NCBI RefSeq assembly: GCF_037893015.1
Contig: NC_133666.1
Coordinates: 658,267,848 to 658,331,847 of the forward strand
Direction of reading: 5' to 3'
Origin: Macrotis lagotis
Lineage: Eukaryota > Chordata > Mammalia > Peramelemorphia > Peramelidae
Length of the DNA stretch: 64,000 nucleotides
Shown: piece by piece, positions 50,101 to 59,894 of the stretch
Layout of the letters: the number at the start of each line of letters is the position of its first letter
How positions within the stretch are numbered: position 1 is the first letter of the stretch
Position numbers and translations under genes: made by a program
Notes under the pieces: model-generated
What the model was told of the DNA's origin: nothing
The model's database searches: none
What the model saw: the letters and a program-made list of their open reading frames with translations, nothing else

Positions 50101-53100
50101 TCCCTCAGAAGGACCCTAGATCTTGAGAGAACAGTAGGCAGAGCCTCCTTCCTCCTAAGGAAATTTGATTGGTCCTACCCCAGCCCAGCTTAGTAGTCAT
50201 AGTTGGATCTCATTCTGATCACATCTGGGGTTCTCCATGGCCCAAGTCAAGGGGACTTTCCCCATTAATGGACCCCCATGTTGGGCTTGGGGAATTCCAA
50301 CAGTGTCTGGAATGAATGAATCTCAGCCCCCAACAGGGGCAGAGACCCCAAGGAGAGGCACAAAGCCAAAGTTCAGAGCTAGGAGCTTCCTGAGTTTCAG
50401 CCACGGCTATTCTGGGGCAAGGTTAGTTGAATGCACACTGGGGAGGGGGGCTCTGGCTGAGCAATAGGAAGACAAGACAGCAGGACATCCAGGGTGTGTC
50501 CCCAAAGGAAATCTGTAAAGGCAGGGCCATCCCTGAGGGCAGGAGGCTTTGTCTTCCCATAAAGCAGGGGGGCTGCTACAGGAATTGGGTCTTATCATAC
50601 CCTCCACCCCGCCCAGCCCCAGTCATGGACAACCCCCTGATCCCCTAATGCATCACCAAGTCCTGCTTACCCAGAGGGGCTGGGGGAACCACTGTAGGGG
50701 GGTGAGGGAGACGGCGTCTGTCCCTGGCTCTCCAGCCCAGCTGAAGTTACCAGGGAGCTCCTAGAAAGACAATGAGCCTTCAGTGGAGACACAGCTGACT
50801 GTCAGACCCTCTCCTCTCAGTTTCCCAAGGACAGGGCACACCTTGGGCAAGTGAACTAAGACAGAAAGTACACTGGCCTATCTGGGAGTGGGGAGACCTG
50901 AGTTCTAGTCTTGCCATTTTGTTCTCCTCTCCTCTCTGGACCTCATTTAAAAGCCTGTCTTATCATGAAGTACAAATAAGGATAAAATGAAGGAGTGTTC
51001 AAGATGGAATAAGAATCACATATGGTCTGCCTGGTCCCAGAGGAGCAGTGGGGTGGGAGGTAGGTAGGCAGACTCAGATTTCCCAAAGAGGAAAGTGTTA
51101 GCGGGGGTTTCCCTCACAAAAGGGCTTCAAGCAGGGGTTAGACCCCTTGTAGATGGGGATGCTTGTGGAAGGTTGGTAGGATTGATGATCTGTGAGATGC
51201 AGCTAGTGGGAAGGACAAGGGTGGGGCCAGAGAAAACTGGGCCAGGAGTGGGGAGGGGGCTTACCCACTGTACATCAGACTGTCCTGAGGGGCCTTGGCT
51301 CCAGCGGCTTCCCCTGTCAAGTCAGCTAGGATTAGGGACAAAGAGAACAGTTCATTTGGTGATACAGGGACCCAGGTGGACCTCTAGTCTCCAGCATCCT
51401 TCTCCACCTGCATCCCCAATTTATCCTACCATAGTAGCCTAAAACAGAACTGGATTGACTCCTAATGGCCACCCAGACCCCTTATTGTATATCTGCTCAA
51501 GAGTCCTCTAAGCATCCCCCCCACCTCTAGAAGTCTAAACTCCTTAGTGGGGCTCAGCATGGCCCCCACATTTACTAGTAGGTCATTCATGGGGGACTAG
51601 GAATCTACAAACATGGGTTGCTATCTCACTTCTGCCACTGCCCACATTAATTTCAGTGTGAAATGGGGAGGGGATGTCAGAATGGATGATGCTTGGGATC
51701 CCCTCTAGCTCAAGCTAGATAGCTAGGACCTTCAACCAACACTATGAGAGTTCAGGGGGGTAGAACCTCCTCTCCCAGGGTTGCTGGAAGGATCTAAAGG
51801 ACGTGATATTTATAAAGCACCACAGAACTGACATTGTTATGATTATTCGGTGACTCAGTAAAAGTCCCAGATGACACAATCGGGCTTCTTGGATTTTGGG
51901 GTCAAAAACATTGACTTGGAGTCTGGGATGGGACCAAGTGACCTCTGAGGTCATTCCCCAGTTAATAATAACATGATGCCAGGATCTAGGTTTGGGTGCA
52001 CATGGCCCCTTGTTGCCAATCACATCTCCAGCCTGCCTGGCATACAGGTCTGGTGTTGGGGGTTGGTGGTGTCTTTTTTACAGAGGGGCCCACCAGTGAG
52101 TCCAAAGACTGTCCAAATAAAAAAAAAAAAAAGGCCAGGTTGGCCCGGGTTCTCTACCAGAACCTTGTCTCCCATGCAGCCTTCAGTCCACTCCAAGATC
52201 CCAGGAGGGGCCGGCCGGATTTACAGTAAGTGGGTGACTCATCCCTGCTGCCCAGTGGCCAGATCTCTGCCCTGTGGAGCCTGGGGCTTGGACCAGCTCC
52301 ATCCAAGCCCGTTTTACTGTCCATGGTTTCCAGGCTACTCAGTGGGGACTTCCCAGAGGAGATGGGGAAGAATGAACATCCTTCAGCCCAACCAAGGGCC
52401 AGACAGGCAGGAGGAAACATGAAAATAATGATGAGCCCCCTGGGGCAAAGCTAGGGTCAAGAAAGCATCAGGTTTCTGTGCAAGAAACGAGATAAAAACC
52501 CAGCCCCCAAAGAGGGGTTTAGAAAGAAATTGAAGTGATTTCACCAAAATTGTGGGGTCAAGATCTTTTCAGTCCCAAAGGCCTGAAGTACACACTACCC
52601 ATGTGACACAGGGCAAGTCACATCCCCCTCAATGGGTCTCAGATTTCTCATCTGTTCAATGGAGAAGATTCTATTCTGTGTTCCTATGTATCAGGAACCC
52701 TGCGCTGGCAAATCCAGAGGCAGGGGCAGGGCTTCAAAGAAATACCAATGCCCAGATGCTTCCCATGACCTGGGAAATGGTATCTGGGGGCAGCTCCTGG
52801 AAGCTTCTATCTGTGGCCACACTTTCCCCACACACACACTTTCCCAGAGGGTCTTACTTGGAAACTGAGCAGGGACCATAACAAAGTCATCCGTATCACA
52901 GGAAGAGTTCTTGCTGCTGCCGCCCGAATCCTTGGAGCCCTGGAGGAAGCCTCCTGGATCTGGGGTTGGGGAGGTCAGCGTTTTCTGCAGCTGCTGCTGC
53001 ATCTCCCCGAGAGACTGCTCCAAGCATAGGGAGGAAAAGAGACTGGTGAGGAGGGGATGGGGTGCACAAGGAGGGCCACCACAGACCACTTCTCCCCTTG

Positions 53101-56100
53101 CCTTTCCAGGCTTTCTGAAGCAGAGAATTTCTCTGCTCTCATCAGGAGGAACAGAAGCAGATGGATGACCCAGATGACCTCATGAAGGTCACAACCAGCT
53201 CTGTCTAATAATTAATTTTGTCTGAGCATGAGGACAAGGGTTAGGAGACTTGGGTCCCAGCTCTTCTATAAATTCACTGTATCTCCTTTCTGGTCCTTGC
53301 TTTCCCATCTGCACAGCAAAGGGCTCTGGTTGTATTCCCCCAAACCCTGCCCTCCTCTGGAGGTTGGAGGGGCAGAAGAGAATGGAAGCCCCTTCACCTT
53401 GGACATCCATATTCCCACAGTCTCTCCCAGCCCAGCACATGGACAGGTCTATTAATATCTGCTTGTGGATCAATTGATCCTGTCTGGGATGGTACTCACA
53501 GGGGGCGAGGCCAGGTGGGAGGTAGAGCTGCTACTGGAAGAACTGCCCGAACTGGGGTATGAGGGCATGGGGACTGGGGGAGCTGTGGAGAGAGAAAGCA
53601 CCCCTGATGATCTCACCTCCCAGGGACCTTGGCCCCAAGATCCTGGGATGGTGAGGGGGGGATCCCTTTACTCACATTTCTTAATGGAGGAACTTGCATC
53701 CAAGAAAGGATGATGGAAAAATTCATCTACATGAAAAAAAGAAGGCAATGTTCAGGAAACTAGAAGGCCAAGGAAAGCCAGGCTCAGGTTGGCCCCACTG
53801 CACCCCTGTACCCCAAGTACAATATTTGGAGGATAGAGCTCTGTACTTGAAGTCAGGAAGACCTGGTTCAAGTCCTGCCTCAGTTAAGCTCTCTCAACTG
53901 AAAAATAAGGGAGGGCTGGACTCCATGATCTTATGACTTCTCTCAGACCTTAAGGTAATCTTAATGGAGCAATGGGTGTAGGTGGGTGTCTCACCCACAG
54001 GAGGTCAGAGAGACAAAGAAAATTCTCACAGACAATATTTATAGCAACACTTGTTGCCGAGGCTGGAACTAGGGACAAAAGCAGATGGCCAGTGATGTCT
54101 CAATGCTCGAGAATGAGAGTATTACTGAACCAGGAGTAATGAGGGTGAGCAAGTCTGTAGGGAGTTGGGACAGCAAGATGATACAGCAGATAGAGCATCA
54201 GCCCTGGAGTCAGGAGGACGTGAGTTCAAATCCAATCTCAGACACTTGACACTGTGACCCTGGACAAGTCACTTAAACCCCAATTGCCTCACCAAAACAA
54301 AAACAACAACAAATCAAAGTAGGGAGTTACAGGGAGAAGAAATGATGCAAAGAGAAGGAACCATAACCAGGAAAACAATGACCCATAACCTAAAGGGAAG
54401 GGGAGCAGGGAGTCTATTCTAGGTGCCTGGCTGCCTGACTTATCTAATTCTAATAACCAACCTTAAATGAAAATGGATGAGAATGCACCTTCCCCTCCTT
54501 ATGTACAGTGGGGCCCTGTGGATATGGAGTATTACATAAACTATGGGACTTGGCTGACATGTGTTTGAGTCTTGCTGAAGCAGCCTCCTTCTACTCTTCC
54601 CCAGTCTTCCATCTTTATTTTTATGCTTTATTACAAGGGATGGCTCTTGGGGGAAAAAAAAAAGTATTAACAAACCAATTTCAATGGAATGGGGAGGGAA
54701 TCAGCCTTCTTGAGGAACCAAGGACCTTTTTCTAAAACTGAGACTTGAGTCCCTACTTATTTCAGGATCAAAGATCTTCAGGATAGGAGAATACCCCTGA
54801 TGCTCACACTTTTCTAAGTTTTTAAGGATCTTTTAAATAAATGTATTATTTATCTTAGTTTTTTTTAAAAAAAATTTTTGAGTTCTGAATTCTTCCCCTC
54901 TGACCCATTTATCCCTCCCTCACATATTGAGAGAAGGCAAGAAATATATCAATTATTCATTTGAAATCAGGCAAAACCTATTTCCCTATTAGTCATGTTG
55001 TAAAGACACACAAAGCAAGAAAAATAAAGATAAAAAAAACCCTCTACCTCAATCTCCATTCAATTGTTCATCAACAATTGTCAATCAATAAAGAATAAAA
55101 ACAACAAAAATCCTTCAAATGAACACAAAGCTTCCTGCTAAGAGAAAGGCTCTCCTCTGAAGCCAATGCACAATCTACCCTCTCCCTGCTTCTGCCTCCA
55201 AATCAGCTGGGTGGCACAATATACTCAGCTTGGAATCGGAAAACCAGTAGGTATGACCTGGGCAAGTCAGTTCACTAATGTCTAGCTCAGTTTCCTCATC
55301 TGTAAAATGGGAAATAATGACAGCACCTCTCTCTCCCACAGTCTTGTTTTGAGGATAAAATAAACTATTTGTGAATATATGGAGATGTTAGGCAGCACCC
55401 TAGTGATCAGAATGCTGGGCCTGGAGTCCAAAGACCTGAGTTCAAATCCAGCCCCAGGCAAGTTAATAGCTGAGTGATCCTGGACAAGTTACTTCACCTG
55501 TTTGCCTCGAATAAACAAACAAACCTCCCAGGGGTAAGTGTGAGGATCAAATGAGTTAACTGTAAAGTGCTCAGCACCAAACAGGTGTGACATAAATGTC
55601 AGCTAAGATGACAATGATGATAAAGTGCTTTGGTAACCTCAAAGTACCATGTAAAATTAGCTATCATCATTGTCACTATTTCGTTTTTGTCTTAGGGCTC
55701 CTATGGCATTTTATAAGGTGAATAGTCTTTCTTTTTTTATTTATATAAATATTTTGATTTCCAATTATATAAAATAATTTCTACCTATCATTTTTTGTAA
55801 TATTTTGAATTTTACAATTCCCAACACCCCCACACACAGAAGTCAGTCAGATAATCTTTACATTGATGAATTCTTTTTTTTAGTTTTTTTTATTTTTTAA
55901 ATTCTTTTAAAAGGGTTTTTTTTTGAAAGGCAATGGGGTGGGGCGGCTAGGTGGCATAGTGGATAGAGCACTGGCCCTGGAGTCAGGAGTACCTGAGTTC
56001 AAATCTGACCTCAGACACTTGATAATTGCCTAGCCGTGTGGCCTTGGGCAAGCCACTTAACCCAGTTTGCCTTGCAAAAAACCTAAAAAAATAAAAAATA

Positions 56101-57154
56101 AAAAAAAGAAAGGCAATGGGGTTAAATGGCTTGCCCAAGGCCACATGGCTAGGTAATTATCAAGTGTCTGAGGTCAGATTTGAACCCAGGTACTCCTGAC
56201 TCCAGGGCCAGTGCTCTATCCTCTGTACCACCTAGCTGCCCCCCATTGATGAATATTCTTTCTAATTGAATGGACTTCTAGTTCTCAATCTACAGCCCTC
56301 TCTAGGAAATAAAGTCTAGTACAAAACTCTCAATAAAAGACTGGACCAAGGGTTGAGTTTACCTAGGACAGCGCCACACTCCATATACTGGAAATCAAGA
56401 TCTCCCTTCCTCATTTGGTGACCCATCTCACTTACAAACACAAAAAGGACAAAGTCCTGGGGAATACATCATCTACTTGCCCCATGAGCCAGTGACAAAA
56501 AAGGTGTGCTGGGGTCATGAAGCTGGTCGTGTCATGTGTGTGTGTGTGTGTAGAGGTATCTTTGGGGTAGTGGTCAAGGTCAAGGTCTGGAAGCTTTCAA
56601 AAACCTGTACAGAGCATCCTCATTGTTCTAGCCCATAAATAGGTAATTGGAAGCATTTCCACTGCAACTTCCCATCAATTGGGAAATTATGTGTAAGAGA
56701 AGGGGAATAAACAGACTGAATTCCTGTTAGCCTCCTTTCCCAAAACCTAGGACTATTTCCACTTACCAAAGTCCATCCGATCTTTATGGTTCCGCTGAAG
56801 AAGGCCCAAAAGCAGCTGTCTCAGGGGGCTGGATGTCTCCCTGGGGATACTGGATATACAGAGAAACAGAAATTTGTCAACTAAAAATAAAAATATGTGT
56901 GCGTTTGTGTGTGTGTATGAAGGCAGTCGTTTATGACCCCTTTTTTTCTGGCAAAAATATTTCAGTGATTTGCCATTTCATTTGCCTTACAAATGAGGAA
57001 ATGGAGGCAAGCAGAGTGAAATGACTTAACCAAGGTTACATAACTAAGTAAGCATCTGAGACTAGCTCTGAAGTTCAGTATTCTATTCACTGGGCCACCT
57101 CTCTGCCCCATAGAGCAAACTATAGACACATATGTGTGTCTGTCTCTGTCTCTA

Positions 57155-57202
<48 letters not shown>

Positions 57203-59419
57203 TTTCAATATAGGTTAAATGCTTAATAACAAGCCCAAGGAATAGGGGATATTATGATCACCCCCATTTTATAGAAAGAGGAACTGAGTGAAGAACAGAC
57301 AAGTCACACAACTTGTCCACAATCACAGTGTAATATCTGAACCCAGATCCTTCAGACTCACAAACTGAGTCCTCTATGAGGCCAATAGTGTCAAACTCTT
57401 AAAGGAAACAGGGGCTATGAAACCACACCCAAGGATCCCTGGCAGCTGCATACTGCTTTAGAAAACCATATATGATTGTTAACATCTATGTATTTTCATT
57501 TGTTCTGTTAAACATTCACCAGTTTCATTTTAATCGGGCTGAGGCTACACAGGGTCACGTGTAGGATGCCTCTGTCCTGAACCACGTTGGTCAACCATGA
57601 TGCCAGGGAACACAAAGTACCAACACTGGAAACTTGGCTCTGCCCTGGATGTTTACAGAGCACTGGGTGTGGAGTAAGAGGGATTTGAGTTCAAATCCTA
57701 TAGTGGATACTTCATACACAAAGAATCTCAGAGAAGTCAAAATACCAAGTCTCCATTTAAAATAAAGAGCAGGAAACTAAAGGGTCCTTAAGCCAAGATC
57801 TCCATGACCTAGGGCAAGTCAACCTCTTTAGACTCAGTACCCCTCCCCCACTTTGTAAAATTAGGAAACTGGACTGGCTCTAAAGACAATAATCTAGGTC
57901 TGGGTGATCCTAGGAATTGGGGGGGGGATGGAAAAGGGGATATAAAAAAGGGGGCTACACAAGGAAAATGCTCACCTGGGCAACAGTGTTTTGTTCTTCT
58001 CATAGAACAGTCGTAGATCTTGTGGACTGCTGGCCTAGGAGAGAGAAAAGCACTAAATAATAATATGAATAATAATTGACACATCTGGAAGATTTCTAAA
58101 GGACTGCTTCTGAGGTCATCTTCATTTGCACCAGACTGTAGCTCTGTAGCTATCTCCACCTACACCCCTCCTGGACCTTCACACTCAAATGGAATGAGCT
58201 GACGAAGGATGTAGGAGGTTCCCTATTGGAGAATGTTAGATGATTCCTTGGGGAAGGGGGTCAAGAAGGTTAAAGCAGTCTCTGCTAAGGATTCAACAGC
58301 TGGCTCAAGTCTGAGTGCCCCCTCATGTCTGTTAACAGGGTCTATTTAGATCCTTTCTCTCCACCACAACAGAGATGAAGTGCCTAGAAAGTGAGGGTAG
58401 CCTTCAGCACCCCAAGATTTTCTTGTCCGATGGGATCTAGAAAGCTGACCAAAAAAATGAAAAATGACATGCTGGAGGGCTATGGGAAAATGGGCATGCT
58501 GTTGGTGTGGGGTTGGATGCTTAGGCATGAGACTATATCATAAAAGTGTAAATGTAATAGATCATAAATCTAATATATCTTTTCAAATTATAGAATACAC
58601 ATTTAACAAGGCTATAAAATAAGAACTGAATTCCCATTAACAAAACAAAAAAACAGTGCTAAAGTAGAGCACTATAATTTGGAAATCGTGATATGCAAAC
58701 TTAATTTCCAACAATGTGCATACCCTCTGCCCCAGCTCCACCCCCATTAGATCCCAAAGACATGAAAAAAGAAAAGGACGTTCATGTATTAAAAAAATAT
58801 TGATAGCACTATTTGTGGTGGCAAAGAACTAGAAACTGAGAGGATGTTCATCAAATAAAATATGGCTAAATTGACATATGTGAAGACAACTGAATATTCT
58901 TCTACAAGAAGAAATGATAAAGAGAGAGACTATGTTCAAAGAAAAGATAAGAGGAGTGGTTCAAGAGAAGACTTGTATGGAACTGATCTGGTGTGAAATA
59001 AGTAGATCTAGGAGAAAAACATTGTAAAGACAAAAAACTATCCAAGACTTGACTGTGATCAACAGAAATGACTGACCACAATGTCAGAGTCCTAAGGATT
59101 TCACATGATAACCTCCTCCTGGCAGGAGCTCAGAAGTGACATGGGACTTTTGGACATGAGTCTGTTGTTTCTCTCTGCATATTTGTTTATTTGGAGAGGA
59201 GGGGGTAAAATGGAGGACAAGAAAAAAATCAGATTTTTATTTATTAAAAACTAAAAAAGGGAAGACCAAATCAAGGGGTTTCCCCTTTCCTACTCAGAGC
59301 TTCCCCTAAGAACTCACCTGAAAGGGAGCCTTGCCTGTCAGACACTGGTAAATGATTGTCCCTATACTCCACAGATCAGCTTTGGCATCGTAGTGTTGGG
59401 ACATGATGACTTCGGGGGC
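35108..59419 (-). CDS. ULK1: ULK1 (unc-51-like autophagy activating kinase 1), 21 coding exons from the kinase C-lobe to the stop codon
   Basis: ULK1 is the Ser/Thr kinase that starts autophagosome formation, acting with ATG13, FIP200 and ATG101 and regulated by AMPK and mTORC1. 21 exons totalling 2622 bases are readable, all with GT-AG borders and continuous phase: 873 residues plus TAA, against 862 in the same part of human ULK1 as I recall it. Order: kinase C-lobe ([28 protein letters not shown]), a long Ser/Pro-rich regulatory region, then the C-terminal domain with two MIT repeats that binds ATG13 and membranes. Conserved regulatory sites: LC3-interacting DDFVMV; the AMPK/14-3-3 site [11 protein letters not shown] (mouse Ser555); [11 protein letters not shown] (Ser637/638 region); the mTORC1 site FTVGSPPSG (mouse Ser757). 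The kinase N-lobe, Lys46, the catalytic loop and DFG are encoded by about seven exons right of 64000. ULK2 is excluded by closer match throughout and by PUS1 as neighbour. Confidence 0.98.
35531..35666 (+). mobile_element. tRNA-derived SINE in the last ULK1 intron
   Basis: AAGCTTGGTGGTGCAGTGGG to CCATTGTCTTGCAAAAAC, with a small internal deletion after GAGTCAGGA. GAAAACAGGCAAG and GAAAACTGGGCAAG flank it. Confidence 0.85.
35917..36052 (-). CDS. ULK1: ULK1 exon: C-terminal helices
   Basis: 136 bases. [20 protein letters not shown], then [20 protein letters not shown] and ENINK. The phase fits the terminal exon. Confidence 0.98.
37065..37222 (-). CDS. ULK1: ULK1 exon: second MIT repeat
   Basis: 158 bases. 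[20 protein letters not shown], then [20 protein letters not shown] and NYAVQM, ending in phase 0. Confidence 0.98.
38384..38505 (-). CDS. ULK1: ULK1 exon: C-terminal MIT domain
   Basis: 122 bases. [20 protein letters not shown] then [18 protein letters not shown]. Tyr-Ala here replaces Phe-Ala of human. The donor is CAGA|GTAAGG. Confidence 0.98.
38619..38797 (-). CDS. ULK1: ULK1 exon: first MIT helices
   Basis: 179 bases. [20 protein letters not shown] then a variable Ala/Gly/Ser loop and [20 protein letters not shown]. Forms the first of two MIT repeats that bind ATG13. Confidence 0.98.
40188..40378 (-). CDS. ULK1: ULK1 exon: start of the C-terminal domain
   Basis: 191 bases. The first half ([20 protein letters not shown]) is poorly conserved. 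The second half, [20 protein letters not shown] then PEETLME, is almost identical to human and leads into the C-terminal MIT domain. Confidence 0.97.
43065..43208 (-). CDS. ULK1: ULK1 exon: mTORC1 phosphosite
   Basis: 144 bases. [20 protein letters not shown] carries the Ser-Pro site phosphorylated by mTORC1 to block AMPK binding (Ser757 mouse, Ser758 human). Ends RTRMFS. Confidence 0.98.
43797..43942 (-). mobile_element. tRNA-derived SINE close to a ULK1 splice donor
   Basis: Full-length, sense to ULK1. CCATACAAAGTA and CCATACACAATC flank it. It begins about 25 bases downstream of the donor at 43968. Confidence 0.9.
43969..44078 (-). CDS. ULK1: ULK1 exon: [14 protein letters not shown] segment
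   Basis: 110 bases reading [20 protein letters not shown] and then [12 protein letters not shown]. Highly similar to human. A sense-oriented SINE starts about 25 bases downstream of its donor CG|GTAAGG. Confidence 0.97.
44465..44622 (-). mobile_element. tRNA-derived SINE in a ULK1 intron
   Basis: Near-consensus reverse copy. CTTTTTTACTTTA and CTCTTTTACTTTA flank it. Confidence 0.9.
44970..45109 (-). mobile_element. Young tRNA-derived SINE with perfect 17-base target-site duplication
   Basis: AAGTTTTGTCTCATTTT occurs at 44953-44969 and 45110-45126. The element has a small deletion (CCCAAAGCTAGGCAATTATT). Confidence 0.93.
45382..45572 (-). CDS. ULK1: ULK1 exon: [11 protein letters not shown] phosphosite region
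   Basis: 191 bases. [20 protein letters not shown] includes the segment carrying Ser637/Ser638 of the mammalian protein (AMPK and mTORC1 targets). [18 protein letters not shown] follows. Confidence 0.97.
45824..46086 (-). CDS. ULK1: ULK1 exon: AMPK/14-3-3 site and Pro-rich block
   Basis: 263 bases, the longest exon here. Contains [20 protein letters not shown], whose first Ser is the main AMPK site (Ser555 in mouse) and a 14-3-3 binding site, then [29 protein letters not shown] and TK at the donor AAG|GTAACT. Confidence 0.98.
47140..47480 (+). mobile_element. L1-type LINE 3' end fragment in a ULK1 intron
   Basis: GATGCAGAACCAGGAGAACA, GTGTAATGATCAACCATAAA and ACAAACCAAAGCACACTAT match the 26795 copy in order. 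Confidence 0.65.
47503..47526. repeat. AAT trinucleotide run
   Basis: ATAATAATAATAATAAT at the end of an L1 fragment in a ULK1 intron. Confidence 0.9.
47864..47971 (-). CDS. ULK1: ULK1 exon: TIPERPG segment with a Gly/Ser expansion
   Basis: 108 bases. [20 protein letters not shown] matches human well, then the text becomes [15 protein letters not shown] where human has a shorter, differently composed Gly/Arg/Ser stretch. The expansion is encoded by near-repeated GGC/AGC/GGT triplets. Confidence 0.95.
48062..48227 (-). mobile_element. tRNA-derived SINE with an internal 9-base duplication
   Basis: Reverse copy in a ULK1 intron. CAAGGCCACAAGGCCACAC shows AAGGCCAC twice. AACCTCTCCACTT and AACTTCTCAACTT flank it. 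Confidence 0.88.
48626..48771 (-). CDS. ULK1: ULK1 exon: [11 protein letters not shown] and RKSSLGG phosphosite region
   Basis: 146 bases. Reads [14 protein letters not shown] near the start and [17 protein letters not shown] at the end. The RKSSLGG segment aligns with human RKMSLGGG, a reported AMPK target region (Ser467). Confidence 0.96.
49805..49936 (-). CDS. ULK1: ULK1 exon: conserved VPIPVPTQ segment
   Basis: 132 bases. Includes [20 protein letters not shown] and QNLQSPNQY, among the best conserved parts of the linker between marsupial and human. Confidence 0.96.
50671..50760 (-). CDS. ULK1: ULK1 exon: Ser/Pro-rich linker
   Basis: 90 bases reading [20 protein letters not shown] then [10 protein letters not shown]. 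Repeated Ser-Pro dipeptides fit a proline-directed phosphorylation region. The exon begins and ends in phase 2. Confidence 0.94.
51265..51325 (-). CDS. ULK1: ULK1 exon: regulatory linker
   Basis: 61 bases encoding [20 protein letters not shown]. Aligns with DLVAEAPSAKPPPDSLMCS of human. Variable Ala/Pro-rich linker. Confidence 0.93.
52858..53014 (-). CDS. ULK1: ULK1 exon: LC3-interacting region
   Basis: 157 bases. Starts [16 protein letters not shown] and carries [19 protein letters not shown] preceded by acidic residues is the known LIR of ULK1 that binds LC3/GABARAP. One extra Gln in the QQQ run is seen relative to the human sequence as I recall it. Confidence 0.97.
53500..53582 (-). CDS. 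ULK1: ULK1 exon: Pro/Ser linker after the kinase
   Basis: 83 bases encoding [13 protein letters not shown], then a run of Ser and TSHLASPP. Low complexity, presumed disordered. The serine run differs slightly in composition from human. Confidence 0.96.
53676..53726 (-). CDS. ULK1: ULK1 exon: end of the kinase domain
   Basis: A 51-base exon reading [17 protein letters not shown], ending at the C-terminal border of the kinase domain (about residue 287 in human). The acceptor TTCATGTAG is weakly pyrimidine-rich; the donor is AAAT|GTGAG. Confidence 0.96.
53815..53945 (+). repeat. MIR-type ancient SINE in a ULK1 intron
   Basis: TGAAGTCAGGAAGACCTGGT, CAAGTCCTGCCTCAG and GGGCTGGACTCCATGATCTT. Confidence 0.6.
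54168..54315 (+). mobile_element. tRNA-derived SINE, older GATTGCCTCA-type
   Basis: GGACAGCAAGATGATACAGC to CCCCAATTGCCTCACC. GTAGGGAGTT flanks both sides. In a ULK1 intron. Confidence 0.85.
54830..55080 (-). mobile_element. L1-type LINE 3' end fragment in a ULK1 intron
   Basis: GAGTTCTGAATTCTTCCCCT, AGAGAAGGCAAGAAATATAT and TTAGTCATGTTGTAAAGAC follow the antisense L1 pattern. Confidence 0.6.
55207..55640 (+). repeat. Two adjacent MIR-like old SINEs in a ULK1 intron
   Basis: The first carries GACCTGGGCAAGTCAGTTCA and TCAGTTTCCTCATCTGTAA; the second GAGTTCAAATCCAGCCCCAG and CTGTAAAGTGCTCAGCACC. Confidence 0.6.
55735..55860 (-). mobile_element. L1-type LINE 3' end fragment, short
   Basis: ATTTTGATTTCCAATTATAT to ACAGAAGTCAGTCAGATAATC, a diverged copy just left of the nested SINE pair. 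Confidence 0.4.
55872..56243 (-). mobile_element. tRNA-derived SINE interrupted by an inverted SINE
   Basis: The outer element is in reverse, split after GAAAGGCAATGGGGT by the + copy. Its own target duplication CATTGATGAAT is visible at 55861-55871 and 56244-56254. Confidence 0.92.
55940..56107 (+). mobile_element. Inner SINE inserted head-to-head into the outer SINE
   Basis: Full-length + copy. The 15-base GAAAGGCAATGGGGT at 55925-55939 and 56108-56122 is its target duplication. Together with the outer copy it makes a ~135-base inverted repeat. Confidence 0.93.
56767..56849 (-). CDS. ULK1: ULK1 exon: kinase subdomain XI
   Basis: 83 bases. Reads [19 protein letters not shown] followed by RNHKDRMDF. 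The Arg of HKDRM is the conserved subdomain XI arginine that pairs with the APE glutamate. Donor TTTG|GTAAGT. Confidence 0.97.
56912..57109 (-). mobile_element. Diverged tRNA-SINE with RTE-like tail
   Basis: Contains TTGCCATTTCATTTGCCTTA, GAAATGGAGGCAAGCAGAG and a head GGGCCACCTCTCTGCCCC. Confidence 0.65.
57138..57200. repeat. CT then CA microsatellite
   Basis: TCTG/TCTA units, a CT run and about 16 AC units in a ULK1 intron. Confidence 0.93.
57215..57375 (-). repeat. MIR-type ancient SINE in a ULK1 intron
   Basis: CCCATTTTATAGAAAGAGGA, CTTGTCCACAATCACAGTG and CTGAACCCAGATCCTTC. Confidence 0.6.
57385..57590. mobile_element. DNA-transposon-like remnant (MER/hAT type)
   Basis: AGTGTCAAACTCTTAAAGGA, CCCAAGGATCCCTGGCAGC and TTTTAATCGGGCTGAGGC match a dispersed element whose copies typically end in GTTTGACA-like repeats. 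Confidence 0.4.
57976..58034 (-). CDS. ULK1: ULK1 exon: kinase C-lobe
   Basis: 59 bases between CTCTCCTAG and CAG|GTGAGC. Reads [19 protein letters not shown] and ends two bases into the next codon. It lies in the kinase C-lobe between helices F and H. Confidence 0.97.
58690..59265 (+). mobile_element. L1-type LINE 3' end fragment in a ULK1 intron
   Basis: GCATACCCTCTGCCCC, TGATAGCACTATTTGTGGTG and GAATATTCTTCTACAAGAAG are diverged L1 tail text. It ends ~50 bases upstream of the exon at 59318-59419 in plus coordinates, that is in the downstream intron. Confidence 0.6.
59318..59419 (-). CDS. ULK1: ULK1 exon: activation-segment APE motif and helix F
   Basis: 102 bases, 34 codons, phase 0 at both ends. 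Reads [20 protein letters not shown] and ends KAPFQ, corresponding to about residues 189-222 of human ULK1. It contains the APE motif that closes the activation segment and the invariant Asp of DLWSIG. The only differences from human noticed are Gly to Ala after HYD and Val to Ile before YQCLTG. Confidence 0.98.
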
Positions 59420-59894
59420 CTGTGGGAAGACAAGATTTTTTTTAGTGAGTCAACAAGCCTTCTAAGTGCAACTTGCTATTTGCTGCTAATGGAAAGTAAA
59501 AAACTATAGTAACTTACTCTCAAGGTACCTACATTCTAATGAATAGGAGGTGGGGAGCAACATGAAAACAAGTAGTGACCTAAGATACCCTCAGTGAATA
59601 GCTCCTCCAAGTTCTTTAATTGACAGGACAGCTTCTTCCCAGAAGACAAATCCATGACCCTACAGAATTTGGCCACCAGAAAGATGATCAGGGTGGGTCC
59701 CTCCTGGGTAGGTCCCTCCCTGTTTTCCTGTACTTGGATTTGCAAGAGCATAAAAAGATGAAGGTGGGGCCATATCATTGTTAGGGACATTCCTAGAGTC
59801 TTACCCAAAAAGTATATAGGTGTGAGGACATGTGATCTTTGTAACTTTCCCTGGGAGATCTCCTGCCACCAAATCAAGTCCTAGCTCAGAGACC

